IMG/VR virus record: IMGVR_UViG_3300020202_000183 | Location: 1-31,279 of that record | DNA length: 31,279 bases | Reading direction: 5' to 3' (one strand) | Source of the DNA: a virus | In this document: positions 7,853 to 15,661 of the stretch, in pieces | Layout: each line of letters opens with the position of its first letter | Numbering within the stretch: the stretch's first letter is position 1 | Translations under genes and position numbers: made by a program | Notes under the pieces: generated by a model | Seen by the model: only the letters and a program-made list of their open reading frames with translations | Databases searched by the model: none | Told to the model about the DNA's origin: nothing

Positions 7853-8335
7853 TCAGCCTCCGAGCAGCGTGGCGCGCGCCGCCGGCAGGGCGCGCGGGTT
7901 GATCAGTCCGGCATAGCGGGCGCGGAACGCGTCGACGACGCTGCCGCCGCCGCCGTCGTTGGTCTCGGCCAGGTCGCGCTTGACCTCGGCCGGCAGGCTC
8001 TGGCTGGCGGCCGGTTGCGCCGGGGCCGGCGGCGCGGCGCGCAGGCGATCGAGGCTCGCGCGCGCCGGCGCGGTCTGCGCCGCGGCGAAGGCGGAGACGA
8101 CGGCACTGCGGGTGGTTTGCGCGTGCATGGCGAAGGCTTCCTCCGCCGCCGCCGATGTGTCCACAACAGAAACCGGAAGTGTTTTCGCGGCCGCCGCCTC
8201 GCGGGCGAGCGCCAGCCGCATGCCGCGCTCGCTGGCGCCGAGCTGGTGCTCGATCACCTTCCACAGCACGCCGGCGGCGCGCAGCGCGCGCACCGCCTGC
8301 GTGTCGATCTCCGGCTTGGGACCGCGCAGGCCCAT
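7853..8335 (-). CDS. Hypothetical protein with terminase-small-like N-terminus
   Basis: A 160-residue protein that begins MGLRGPKPEIDTQAVRALRA. The RGPKP opening resembles the start of several phage small terminase subunits, and residues 13-45 could form a helix-turn-helix (LRAAGVLWKVIEHQLGASER). The middle is Ala/Pro-rich and probably flexible. It ends ATLLGG, like the next gene. The start overlaps the previous stop (ATGA). The TerS-like candidate next to TerL is a separate protein, so this one is left as hypothetical with possible DNA binding. Confidence 0.68.
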   Translation of the reverse strand: MGLRGPKPEIDTQAVRALRAAGVLWKVIEHQLGASERGMRLALAREAAAAKTLPVSVVDTSAAAEEAFAMHAQTTRSAVVSAFAAAQTAPARASLDRLRAAPPAPAQPAASQSLPAEVKRDLAETNDGGGGSVVDAFRARYAGLINPRALPAARATLLGG

Positions 8336-8679
8336 CAGCGCTTGCGCTTGGTTGCGGCAGGCTTCACGGCGGTCGCCTGCTCGAGGATAAGCCCCTCCAG
8401 GTGCTTGATCCGCTCGGCCTGCTTGGCGATCAGCTCATCGCCGGCGCGGGCGTGCTTCTCGACCTCCAGCAGCTTTTCGCGCGTCCGCCAGTGCGCGTTG
8501 CGCTCGGCTTCCATGTCGGCCGAGCGCTCGATCGCCAGGCGCTGCGTCTCGAGCAGCTGCCTGTGCCATGCCTCGGCGATGTGCATTTGCCGATAGCAGC
8601 GCCGCTCCCAATCCACGGAGACGGTCATTGCCTCGCCGCCTGGCGCGCGCTTCGCATCGTCCTGATCCTGGTTCTGCAT
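8335..8679 (-). CDS. Hypothetical coiled-coil protein
   Basis: A 114-residue charged protein, mostly helix. The segment from about residue 25 to 95 (WERRCYRQMHIAEAWHRQLL, then RTREKLLEVEKHARAGDELI) has heptad-like spacing of hydrophobics typical of coiled coils. It ends with a basic tail, KPAATKRKR. An internal Met at residue 18 could be the true start. It lies just downstream of TerL and overlaps the next gene by ATGA. No function is assigned. Confidence 0.7.
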   Translation of the reverse strand: MQNQDQDDAKRAPGGEAMTVSVDWERRCYRQMHIAEAWHRQLLETQRLAIERSADMEAERNAHWRTREKLLEVEKHARAGDELIAKQAERIKHLEGLILEQATAVKPAATKRKR

Positions 8680-8700
8680 GTTCGTCCTCCTCCTGAAGCG

Positions 8701-10116
8701 TCAATCCATCTCCGCCGTCGCCGGGCGCGCGCGGTTCTCGGTGCGGCGCTTGCGGCCGGTGAGCTCGACGTGCACGCCCAAGCCCAACACCGCGTATTGC
8801 AGGGCGTCGTGCGGGTGGCTGTACTCGTTCTTCTCCGGGGTGTCGTCGTAGGCGGCGCTGCCCGGCACCTTCCTGCGGCGGAAGCGGTAGCCGCTGTTGA
8901 AGCCCTTGCGCAGCACCTTGCATTTCGGGCTCAAGAGCAGCATCGGCGCGCCCTCGATCACCTTCTGCAGCTGGGTGCGCACCGCCTCGAGGCGGAGCTC
9001 GATCTCGTTGTTGCCGGGCGCGGCGCGCACCCGCGCCTTGATCTCGTGCCCGACGATCTGCGCCCAGGCGCGTTCATCCTGGTCGCCGGCGATGTGGCTC
9101 GCCGGGTCGCTGAACAGCTTGAACTCGAAGCCCTTGAACTTCTCCGCCAGCAGGCGGGCGATGCGCTCGCCGAAGCGCTTGGCGCCCATGTCGCTCTCGA
9201 CCAGCTCGTCGAGCACGCGGATCTGGCCGTTCGGCATCTCCTGCAGCACGACGGCCGAGGGCGTGCGGCCGGCATCCATGCCCAGCGTGAGCGGCAGGCC
9301 CTTCACCGGGAGCAGCTCCTGGCTGGCGACGTGGATGGCGTCGCTGAAATCGCTGTAGACCGGCTTGCCCTCGCGGCTGTAGCCGAACTCGTTCTTGATG
9401 AAGCGGCGGACGTACCACTCGTCCTTGCCGGCCATCTGGCGCTGGTAGTAGCCGGCCACCAGGTTGGCCAGGTTCTCGGCGTTGGCGGCGAGGCCGGAGG
9501 GCTGGCGGAAGAAGCGCCAGCCCTCCGGCAGCTCCTCGACGAATTTCTTGTAGACGTAGTTCTCGTCGTCGGGCGCGTTGAGATCGCCGGTGACGCCGTA
9601 CCAGGTGGCGCCGCCATGCACCGCGCCCGGGTAGCGGCCGACGCGGCCGGTGCAGTAGTCGAGCACCTCGGGCGGCAGTAGGTCCATCTCGTTGAGGTAG
9701 AACTGGGTCGCCTCCTTGCCGCGCAGCACGTCCTCGACGCGGTGCTCGCCGATCGCCAGGAACTCCGCCTCGAAGTGCACGCGGCCGAGGCCTTTCACCT
9801 CGAACTCGATCTCATGGCTCGGGGGCGAGGCGGCGTTCCACTTGCCCATGGTCGGCGGGAACCACTGCTGCCAGCTAGGGATCGTGGTCGACCACAGGTT
9901 CGGATAGGTGTCGCGCACTGCGACGAAGCGATAGCGGCGCACGCCGTCGATCGGCGAGGGCGCCTGGCGCATCGCGCGGTAGACCGGATCGACCATGCAC
10001 ACGCTGGTCTTGCCGCTGCCGATCGGCCCCATGATCGCGCGCACGAAGGCGTTCGACTGCAGGAACCCCGCCCCGACCGGGCCGGGCGGCTTGTAGCGCA
10101 GCTCGAGCGCGCTCAT
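8701..10116 (-). CDS. Terminase large subunit (TerL)
   Basis: A 471-residue DNA-packaging motor with ATPase and nuclease activities that pumps phage DNA through the portal. I chose the ATG at 10116 (MSALELRYKPPGPVGAGFLQ) because the alternative start lies 60 bases upstream within a perfect palindrome. Walker A is GPIGSGKT (30-37) and Walker B is FYLNEMD (139-145). The C-terminal RNase-H-like nuclease shows GMDAG (D281), FSDPAS (D337) and HPHD (434-437). The length is typical for podovirus TerL. It follows a TerS-like gene after a 286-bp gap with unusual structure, and leads the string of head and tail genes. Confidence 0.93.
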   Translation of the reverse strand: MSALELRYKPPGPVGAGFLQSNAFVRAIMGPIGSGKTSVCMVDPVYRAMRQAPSPIDGVRRYRFVAVRDTYPNLWSTTIPSWQQWFPPTMGKWNAASPPSHEIEFEVKGLGRVHFEAEFLAIGEHRVEDVLRGKEATQFYLNEMDLLPPEVLDYCTGRVGRYPGAVHGGATWYGVTGDLNAPDDENYVYKKFVEELPEGWRFFRQPSGLAANAENLANLVAGYYQRQMAGKDEWYVRRFIKNEFGYSREGKPVYSDFSDAIHVASQELLPVKGLPLTLGMDAGRTPSAVVLQEMPNGQIRVLDELVESDMGAKRFGERIARLLAEKFKGFEFKLFSDPASHIAGDQDERAWAQIVGHEIKARVRAAPGNNEIELRLEAVRTQLQKVIEGAPMLLLSPKCKVLRKGFNSGYRFRRRKVPGSAAYDDTPEKNEYSHPHDALQYAVLGLGVHVELTGRKRRTENRARPATAEMD

Positions 10117-10127
10117 CGGCTGCGCCC

Positions 10128-10151
10128 CGCAGCCGAGACGTCTCGGCTGCG
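10128..10151. repeat. 24-bp perfect palindrome, copy 1, upstream of terL
   Basis: A perfect 24-bp palindrome with core CCGAGACGTCTCGG and outer CGCAG/CTGCG arms. It ends 11 nt before the TerL start codon on the minus strand. Two more copies lie at 19023-19046 and 25518-25541. No T-run follows on either strand. Confidence 0.95.
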
Positions 10152-10402
10152 CAATGATCGCCCAGCCCCGCGGCAAGGGTCGGGAATTTTTCGGTGCCGC
10201 CCCCGGCCCGCGATCGCGTCAATCTGACTTCCGCGGCAAAAATTGCGCGGGCCTGGGGGGCAGGCAGGGCGGGTGCGGCCGCGGGGGGGCCCCCCGGGGG
10301 TCGCGATAGGGGGGTGGGTCGGCGCCGCGCCGGCTGATCGGCGATCAGCGGCGGAAGCGGAAAAGCCCTTTGGTTTCCAAGTGCTGGGGAACATGCGCTG
10401 TC
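10152..10402. other. Non-coding, G-tract-rich region between TerS-like gene and TerL
   Basis: No convincing gene is seen here; readings that cross it are Arg/Pro-rich and lack ribosome binding sites. Positions 10283-10318 contain long homopolymer tracts in the order G7, C6, G5, then G6 and G3, which can form strong hairpins or a G-quadruplex. The nine bases CCGCGGCAA occur twice in the left part. Its position between packaging genes makes a cos or pac site a possibility, but this is unproven. Confidence 0.5.
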
Positions 10403-10873
10403 TCACTCGCCTTCGCCGGGGACGATTTCCCCAATGATTTCAATGGTGCCGTCCTCGGCCAGCGCCTGGTCGGCTTTCGGCGCCTCGAGCACCAGGTGCA
10501 CGACCTTGCCGTCCAGGTTGATGGCGATCGGCCGCCGCTCGGCGACGTAGGGCAGCACCGCCGTCGCCGCGTGGCGCTTCTCCTGCAGCGCCTCGAGCGG
10601 CGTGCAGCCGAACTCGGCCGCCAGGTCGAACGGATTGGCCTCGGCGATCTCGAGCAGCACCTCGCGCGGATCCCGGTGCTTGCCGAGCAGCCAGGCCACC
10701 GTGCGCTCCGTCCGCTTGTTGCGCGCGCCAGGCGGCCGGCCCCGCCCGCGCCGCGCGCCCTGCATGACGCGGCCGAGCTCGGTCTGCGCCGGCTCGAACA
10801 GGCCGAGCTGCTCCGGCTCCTCGTCGCCGAGCTGGTCGAGCGCGACCTGCAGCGCTGCCCGCTCGCCACTCAC
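10403..10873 (-). CDS. Putative small terminase-like, AT-hook-type protein
   Basis: A 156-residue acidic protein with a basic AT-hook-like motif (RRGRGRPPGARNKRT, residues 41-55). After this come a helical segment (VAWLLGKHRDPREVLLEIAE) and GCTPLEALQEKRHAATAVLP, and the protein ends with a beta-rich acidic tail. This architecture is common in phage genes placed just before TerL, where they probably serve as the DNA-recognising small terminase or an accessory. The gene is the first of the leftward late operon and starts right beside the iteron-like region, which could carry its promoter or its binding sites. The TerS role is inference from position and motif. Confidence 0.6.
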   Translation of the reverse strand: MSGERAALQVALDQLGDEEPEQLGLFEPAQTELGRVMQGARRGRGRPPGARNKRTERTVAWLLGKHRDPREVLLEIAEANPFDLAAEFGCTPLEALQEKRHAATAVLPYVAERRPIAINLDGKVVHLVLEAPKADQALAEDGTIEIIGEIVPGEGE

Positions 10874-11362
10874 CGAATATCACCCCAATAAACAAAGGCC
10901 TGTAACGGTGCGTTACGGCACCGTCGCAGCAAGATCGGGAGACAAAGGCCTGAACTCATTACCTATTCCTCTGTCTGTAACGATTGCGACACTTGCGACA
11001 CCACATCGCCCTCCGCATGCGCGCGCGCGTGCGCGTTACGCGAGGCCGTCTAGCGTCGCAACTGTCGCAGGTCGTGTAAGGCCTTGGCCGGCCTAGGCAA
11101 TCGCTGCCACATCAGGTGTCGCAGCGGTGTCGCAAGCGTCGCACCCCCTGACCCAATACGGCACACAAGCCCGCGCCGCTGCGGCTTGCTCGATGCCCAT
11201 GGGTCGGGGCGCCGGGCCGGCCGAGGGTATGGACGCGTGCTGAGCGGCATCGTCGGTCCGGCGGTTAGAGGATGAAGCGGCCGCGCGCTGGCGCGCGCGA
11301 CAGTGGTTTGCCAGTGGCGGCTTCGCCGCCGCAGCGGCCTGGCCCGCGTGCCATCGGCCGGC
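10874..11362. promoter_or_regulatory. Iteron-like non-coding region (origin, late control or pac candidate)
   Basis: About 490 bp without a credible gene between the helicase and TerS-like genes. Eight GTCGCA motifs lie at 10923, 11055, 11064, 11118, 11129 and 11138 on plus, and 10985 and 10994 on minus. Successive members of the clusters are mostly 9 bp apart. Also present are GTAACG-GTG-CGTTAC (10902-10916), a direct repeat ACAAAGGCCTG (10892-10902 and 10942-10952), a 23-bp alternating purine-pyrimidine tract (11014-11036), and a GGCGGC/GCCGCC hairpin (11316-11330) just after the helicase stop. Iterons plus a replication gene nearby suggest an origin; late-promoter or packaging sites are alternatives. 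Confidence 0.6.
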
Positions 11363-13210
11363 TCACGCCTGCGCCTCGCCATGCTCGGCCCGCGATCCGA
11401 GCATACGGTCGATCGGCACCAGCGTGGCCCGCGCGGAAACGCCGGCGAAGCGCAGCGGGCTGGCGGGCAGGATGTGCCCCGGCACGCGCCGCAAGGCCTG
11501 CACCCACACGCCGATCGCGCCCGATCGCCCGGCCCAATGGGTGCCGGCGAACAGCACGGCCAGGCCCTGGTGGTTGTTCGCCACCGCGACGTAGGCCTTG
11601 CCATCGTCCCAGGTCACCACCTTGACGCCGAAGGCGCCGAGCGTCTTCTGCGCGCCGGCGGTGTCGGTCGCATCCTCCGGCGTCTCGCGCAGCCCCGCGG
11701 CCTCGGCGATCACCGTGCCCAGCGTCTGGCGCAAGCCGCCGCGGAACGCGTCGATCGGCACCGAGCGCAGGTGCTCGAGGCATCGCTCATGGTCCGGCGC
11801 GTCGTCGCTCACCTCGTGCAGGCCGCCGAGCGCCAGGCGCTCCGCCCAGTTGGCGAGCTCGTCGCCGTCCGGCTCCGACCAGTCGTTTAGCGCCAGGTCG
11901 GCGCAGGCGAGCAGCGTGCCCCACTGGTCGGCCTGGCGCCCGCTATGCCCGCCCTTGGCCAGCGCCTGGCGGAACAGCTCGAGCGTGCGGCCGTAGCGCG
12001 GCCACTGGTCGAGCAGGCGCCGGCGCAATTCGCGGCCCATCTTCTGAACGTCGGCCGGCACCAGCGATGGCGGCGTGGTGCCGCGGCCCAAGGGGTCGAG
12101 CTCGAGGATCGCCATGCGCTGCCGATCGGCCGAGCGCAGCGGCGGGATCAGGATCGAGGTGAACAGAAAGCAGTTGCGCGCCGAGAACTCGGTCGCGCCA
12201 TGGTCGGATCCGCCGCGCAGGATCACGCCGCCCGACGCCGCAAGCCGCGCCAGCTTGATCACCGCCTGCTGCTTGCGGTCGTCGGCATCCGCCTCGAGCT
12301 CGTCCACCGCAACCGGCTGCGAGCTCTGCTTCACCGACTGCCACAGGCCCGCGGCCGAGGTATCGACCACGTCGAGCAAGCCCTGCGGCGCGCCGAGGAT
12401 CTCCTTCAGCCAGTCATGCAACGTCGATTTGCCGGTGCCGGCATCGCCGGTGGTCCACACCATCGGCCGCCACTTGAGCGCCGCGCCGAGCATGCCGGCG
12501 ACCGTCCAGCCTAGGAGCAGATGCGCGTCGCACTCCCGCCGCCAGTTCCAGGTGCCGAACACGCGCAGCAGCTTGGCGCCCGGCCCATCCTCGCCGCCCT
12601 CGACGCGTTGCTCGGCCGGCCTGGGTGCGGGCGCGGCCGCCGGATAGACGAAGCGACCGAGCTGCCCCGGCTGCCGCGGCACCGGGTCGCCGGCGATCGG
12701 CGGCAGGCTGGTCGCCGGCGGCGCCGAGCGGTAGATCGCATCGCCGCAATGCAGCACCAGCTCGCCGAGCTCGCCGAGCCAGCCGCCGGTGCCGCGCACC
12801 CGGTTGACCACGTCCCAGATCCCGGCGCGCGCGCAGGCGCCCATCAGCGTCTCGGCCACCAGCTCCGGCCGCCAGCCGACGATCGCCCGCTCGCCGCCGC
12901 GGCTCTCCTTGCCGAGCCTGGGCCAGAACCGATACAGCAGCGCCTCGTTGCCGCACATCAAGCCGAGCAGATGCAACCGCCCATGCTCCTGCGCGGTCAG
13001 CGGCTCGAGCTCGCGCATGGCGTTGAGGTACCAGTAGGTCTTGCCGCTCTTGCCGAGGGGCTGCACCGGGAACGCCGGCGGCAGGCCTTCGCCGCTCCAG
13101 CCGCCGCCATCGCCGCCGTGCCGATCGTCGGCATCGTCCTCGAAGCGCGGCGCGATCTCCTCGCGGCCCTCCACGACCAGGCGCACGACGTTGTCGCTCG
13201 GCTCGGTCAT
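11363..13210 (-). CDS. Phage replication P-loop ATPase/helicase
   Basis: A 615-residue protein with an AAA+/superfamily-3-like ATPase core. Walker A is GDAGTGKST (255-263) and a Walker-B-like VAVDE is at 300-304. The sensor-like strand NCFLFTS (346-352) and an Arg-rich element (RSADRQR, 359-365) follow in the usual order. The first 250 residues may carry primase-associated or adaptor functions, as in phage helicase-primase pairs, and the C-terminal 200 residues could be DNA binding. I chose ATG 13210 (MTEPSDNVVRLVVEGREEIA), which overlaps the methyltransferase stop (ATGA); a longer reading runs through that gene. Together with the upstream Toprim protein it probably forms the replication module. 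Confidence 0.78.
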   Translation of the reverse strand: MTEPSDNVVRLVVEGREEIAPRFEDDADDRHGGDGGGWSGEGLPPAFPVQPLGKSGKTYWYLNAMRELEPLTAQEHGRLHLLGLMCGNEALLYRFWPRLGKESRGGERAIVGWRPELVAETLMGACARAGIWDVVNRVRGTGGWLGELGELVLHCGDAIYRSAPPATSLPPIAGDPVPRQPGQLGRFVYPAAAPAPRPAEQRVEGGEDGPGAKLLRVFGTWNWRRECDAHLLLGWTVAGMLGAALKWRPMVWTTGDAGTGKSTLHDWLKEILGAPQGLLDVVDTSAAGLWQSVKQSSQPVAVDELEADADDRKQQAVIKLARLAASGGVILRGGSDHGATEFSARNCFLFTSILIPPLRSADRQRMAILELDPLGRGTTPPSLVPADVQKMGRELRRRLLDQWPRYGRTLELFRQALAKGGHSGRQADQWGTLLACADLALNDWSEPDGDELANWAERLALGGLHEVSDDAPDHERCLEHLRSVPIDAFRGGLRQTLGTVIAEAAGLRETPEDATDTAGAQKTLGAFGVKVVTWDDGKAYVAVANNHQGLAVLFAGTHWAGRSGAIGVWVQALRRVPGHILPASPLRFAGVSARATLVPIDRMLGSRAEHGEAQA

Positions 13211-13869
13211 GCCGCCGCCCCGCGCGCGCCGAGCCGCGCGATCGCCGCACGGCCGATGAACTCGGCATAGGCCGGCGGGATGGCGTTCTTGATCTCGCGG
13301 CCGATCATCCAGTCGATGCCCATGGCGTCGCGCCATTGAGCGATCAGCCCGTGCGGCATCCGCCGGCCTCGGCCGTCCTTCATTCGCCACGATGTGCCGC
13401 CTGGTCGCCCTACCACGGTCACCGAGCCAGGCCGGCTGATCGGCCCGAACCTGCGGTTGGGCGGCGGAGCGAGGCAGAAGAAGTTCAGCTCGAAGTGCCG
13501 TCTGCGATGCGTGTTGAGGCCGAACATGTCGCCGTCGAGCACCAGATCCGGACGCACCGGCGACCTGGCGATGTTCTCGATGCACCACAGCCGCGCGCGC
13601 TTGAGCAGCTGCCGCGTCGGCTCCAGCAGATCGCCCGGCTTCAGCTTGCTCTGGGGGATGTACTCCTGGCACGGCGGCGACGCCCACACGAAGTCGAAGC
13701 GCGCCAGGTCGAACGGCGGGTTGAGCGCGTCAGCCTGCACGAAGCGCCCCCCCCTGTGCCGCGGCTGCGGCCGGATATCGACGCCGATCACCTCGAAGCC
13801 GGCGCGCTCGAGCCCGACGGAGACGCCGCCGGCGCCGCAGAACAGGTCGAGCGCGAGCGGCCGGCTCAC
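13207..13869 (-). CDS. Short DNA cytosine-C5 methyltransferase
   Basis: A 220-residue enzyme that would transfer a methyl group from S-adenosylmethionine to C5 of cytosine. Motif I is DLFCGAGGVSVGLERAGF (8-25). The catalytic PPC is in ASPPCQEY (C67). The IENI element (98-101) fills the place of the ENV motif. RRRHFELNF (122-130) matches the QxRxR region, and REIKNAIPPAYAEFIG (191-206) matches motifs IX/X. It is much shorter than typical 5-mC enzymes (300-450), so the target-recognition domain must be reduced. The GTG start at 13869 overlaps the preceding TGA. The likely role is protection of phage DNA from host restriction. Confidence 0.85.
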   Translation of the reverse strand: MSRPLALDLFCGAGGVSVGLERAGFEVIGVDIRPQPRHRGGRFVQADALNPPFDLARFDFVWASPPCQEYIPQSKLKPGDLLEPTRQLLKRARLWCIENIARSPVRPDLVLDGDMFGLNTHRRRHFELNFFCLAPPPNRRFGPISRPGSVTVVGRPGGTSWRMKDGRGRRMPHGLIAQWRDAMGIDWMIGREIKNAIPPAYAEFIGRAAIARLGARGAAA

Positions 13870-14144
13870 TCCAGCACCCCCGCGCGGCGGGCGACCAGCA
13901 GGGCGAACTGCGCGTCGGCGGCCGAGGGCTCGCCGCGCAGCGCCACGCCGCGCGCGATGCAGGCCGCGGCGGCGAGCCGGCCGCGCTGGTAGTTGAGCTG
14001 CTCGGTGACGCCGGCCGCCTCGTACTCGGTGCGCGGCGGCCGTCGCCACGTGCCGTCGATCAACCCCTCGATCAGCGCGCGCCGCGCCGCCTCCGGCGCC
14101 AGGTGCCAGACGCTGTCCGGCTCAATCACGCGCGCCGTGCTCAT
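13866..14144 (-). CDS. Hypothetical protein in replication operon
   Basis: A 92-residue helical protein starting MSTARVIEPDSVWHLAPEAA. It contains LNYQRGRLAAAACIARGVAL and a C-terminal FALLVARRAGVLE, and no known domain is visible. It overlaps the Toprim gene upstream (ATGA) and the methyltransferase downstream (GTGA), so all three are made together. A partner or regulator of the replication or methylation proteins is possible but cannot be shown. Confidence 0.72.
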   Translation of the reverse strand: MSTARVIEPDSVWHLAPEAARRALIEGLIDGTWRRPPRTEYEAAGVTEQLNYQRGRLAAAACIARGVALRGEPSAADAQFALLVARRAGVLE

Positions 14145-15232
14145 GCCGCCGCTCCTCCGCGAATGAGATCGTTGACGTCCTTCACCTCGGCCGGCGGCTT
14201 CGCCACGAACACCCGCCGCCGGTCGGCCAGGAACCGGCGCACCGCGCGGTCGAGCGCGGCGATCGCCTCGGGCTCCTTGTCGTTCTGCGCCACGATGGTG
14301 ACGCGCTCGATCTGCGCCGGCAGGTGGATCGCCGCGAGATTGCCGAGGCTCACCGCCGCGACCACGCGATGCAGCGGGCAGGCGATCGCCACCGTGAGCG
14401 CGTCCTCGATGCCCTCGGTGATGAACAGCTCGGATCCGGCCGGCGCCTCGCGCAGGCTCTTGCCGCTCGCGCCGCGCCAGATCGGGATCAGCCCGCCGGC
14501 ATAGGGGCCGAAGGTCTTCTTCGGCTCGGCGACGCGCGCCTTGCGCCAGGCGCCGTCATAGTGCTCGAGCCAGGTGCGATGCACCGTGAGCTGCGGCCCC
14601 TCCGGCGAGTTCACCGCGGCGATCAGCGCCGGGAACCGCTCCTCGAGCTTCACCTCGCCGGTCGCCTTGTCCCATTCGATGTACTTGAGCGCCGGGTGGA
14701 AGCGCAGCGCGCGCGGCTGCCGGCCGAGCCGGCCGAGGTCGAGCCCGCGCGCCTTGAGGTAGAGATCCGCCGGCGTGCCCTTGAGGCTCGACTGCGCGCC
14801 GACGAACAGCGCGAAGGCGGCGCGGCGCTTCCTCTCGCGCTCGGCCCGGTCGGCGCGCTGCGCCGCGGCGGCGTTCGCTGCCGCCTCGGCCCGCGCGCGC
14901 TCGAGCGTCAACGGGTCGGCCTGGTCGAGGCCGAGCCAGGCGCGCGCCCATTTCACCGCCGCCTTCTTGTCGCCGTTGGTGGCGAGATAGGCGACCAGGT
15001 CGAGCGCATCGCCGGCCCGATCGGCGGCGAAATGCTTCCACACGCCGGCGCGGGCGCCGACCAGGTGCACCCGCATGCTGTCGCCGAGCCCGCCGTCCTT
15101 GCGCCGCGCCTCGATCCACTCGGCGCCCTCGCGATGCCCCGCCGGCAGCAGCCGCTGGCACAGCGCCACGACGCGATCGGCCAGCATCTGCACGAGCTGG
15201 TCGAGCGGGATGGCGGGACGGGGCGCGGTCAT
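14141..15232 (-). CDS. Toprim-domain primase-like protein
   Basis: A 363-residue protein of the phage/plasmid Toprim primase type, acting in DNA replication. The N-terminal part carries a GVWKHFAADRAGDALDLVAY segment (63-82), as seen in primases that bind DNA through this region. A charged linker follows (about 108-140). The Toprim domain is C-terminal, with LFITEGIEDALTVAIA (269-284) containing the catalytic Glu and IVAQNDKE (313-320) at the metal site. No zinc-finger cysteines are evident at the N-terminus. ATG 15232 was chosen because it couples to the small membrane gene; the longer reading continues into that gene's frame. It works with the downstream helicase. Confidence 0.82.
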   Translation of the reverse strand: MTAPRPAIPLDQLVQMLADRVVALCQRLLPAGHREGAEWIEARRKDGGLGDSMRVHLVGARAGVWKHFAADRAGDALDLVAYLATNGDKKAAVKWARAWLGLDQADPLTLERARAEAAANAAAAQRADRAERERKRRAAFALFVGAQSSLKGTPADLYLKARGLDLGRLGRQPRALRFHPALKYIEWDKATGEVKLEERFPALIAAVNSPEGPQLTVHRTWLEHYDGAWRKARVAEPKKTFGPYAGGLIPIWRGASGKSLREAPAGSELFITEGIEDALTVAIACPLHRVVAAVSLGNLAAIHLPAQIERVTIVAQNDKEPEAIAALDRAVRRFLADRRRVFVAKPPAEVKDVNDLIRGGAAA

Positions 15233-15435
15233 TGGATGACGACCCGACCCGCGAGCAAAAGGCAGAGGAAGTAACCGAACCCGACGATCGACAGCCAGAG
15301 CACCGCCGCCGCCAAGACGCAGAACGGCACCACGATAACCCATGTCATCAATCGGCCGGCGAGATCCTCGCGCAGGCGCGCGCCATAGGTGTCGTTGGTG
15401 CAGAGGTCGCGCAGGTATCTCGCGATCGCGATCAT
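15229..15435 (-). CDS. Small membrane protein
   Basis: A 68-residue protein starting MIAIARYLRDLCTNDTYGAR. After a charged N-terminal part it has one or two transmembrane segments (about 30-64: TWVIVVPFCVLAAAVLWLSI, then VGFGYFLCLLLAGRVVI). It overlaps both neighbours by ATGA-type junctions. Membrane proteins in early operons can alter host envelope or exclusion, but nothing specific is visible. Confidence 0.7.
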   Translation of the reverse strand: MIAIARYLRDLCTNDTYGARLREDLAGRLMTWVIVVPFCVLAAAVLWLSIVGFGYFLCLLLAGRVVIQ

Positions 15436-15659
15436 GCCGCACCCCGCATCGCCGGCGTCGCCACGCGCTCGGTCTCGAACCAGCCGCGATCGGTGCGGCG
15501 CCAGCATTCGCCGGTCTTCAGGTGATAGACCCGCGCCGCGCCGGGCCGGTGCTTGAAGGTCGGGTCGCGGTCGATCACGTTCATCGCCGCCGGCCGGTTC
15601 GGCTTGCGCCCGAGCTCCACCCCGTTGCGCTCGCAGATCCAGTACGGCGCCGCGGCCAT
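15432..15659 (-). CDS. Hypothetical small protein
   Basis: A 75-residue protein starting MAAAPYWICERNGVELGRKP. It contains the WRRTDRGWFETERVATP segment near the C-terminus. I chose ATG 15659, which comes 2 nt after the TAG of the 35-residue gene upstream, over a longer Arg-rich reading. The many Trp, Tyr and Arg residues suggest a compact beta fold. Function unknown. Confidence 0.68.
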   Translation of the reverse strand: MAAAPYWICERNGVELGRKPNRPAAMNVIDRDPTFKHRPGAARVYHLKTGECWRRTDRGWFETERVATPAMRGAA

Positions 15660-15661
15660 AG

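Noticed and set aside
7853-8335. Small terminase subunit on the basis of the RGPKP N-terminus
   Set aside because: The position far downstream of TerL, and an alternative TerS-like gene directly upstream of TerL, make this less likely.
10113-10406. Minus-strand reading with GTGA overlap to the TerS-like gene
   Set aside because: Arg/Pro/Gly-rich throughout, runs through the G-tracts and the palindrome and into the TerL start; looks non-coding.
11014-11036. CRISPR or tandem repeat suspicion for the CG-rich tract
   Set aside because: It is a simple alternating dinucleotide tract without spacers or repeat units of CRISPR length; no cas gene is present.
11265-11354. 29-residue minus-strand reading (MARGPGRCGG...) after the helicase
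   Set aside because: No good ribosome binding site, and the Arg/Gly-rich composition is common in random GC-rich DNA; it overlaps hairpin-forming sequence.
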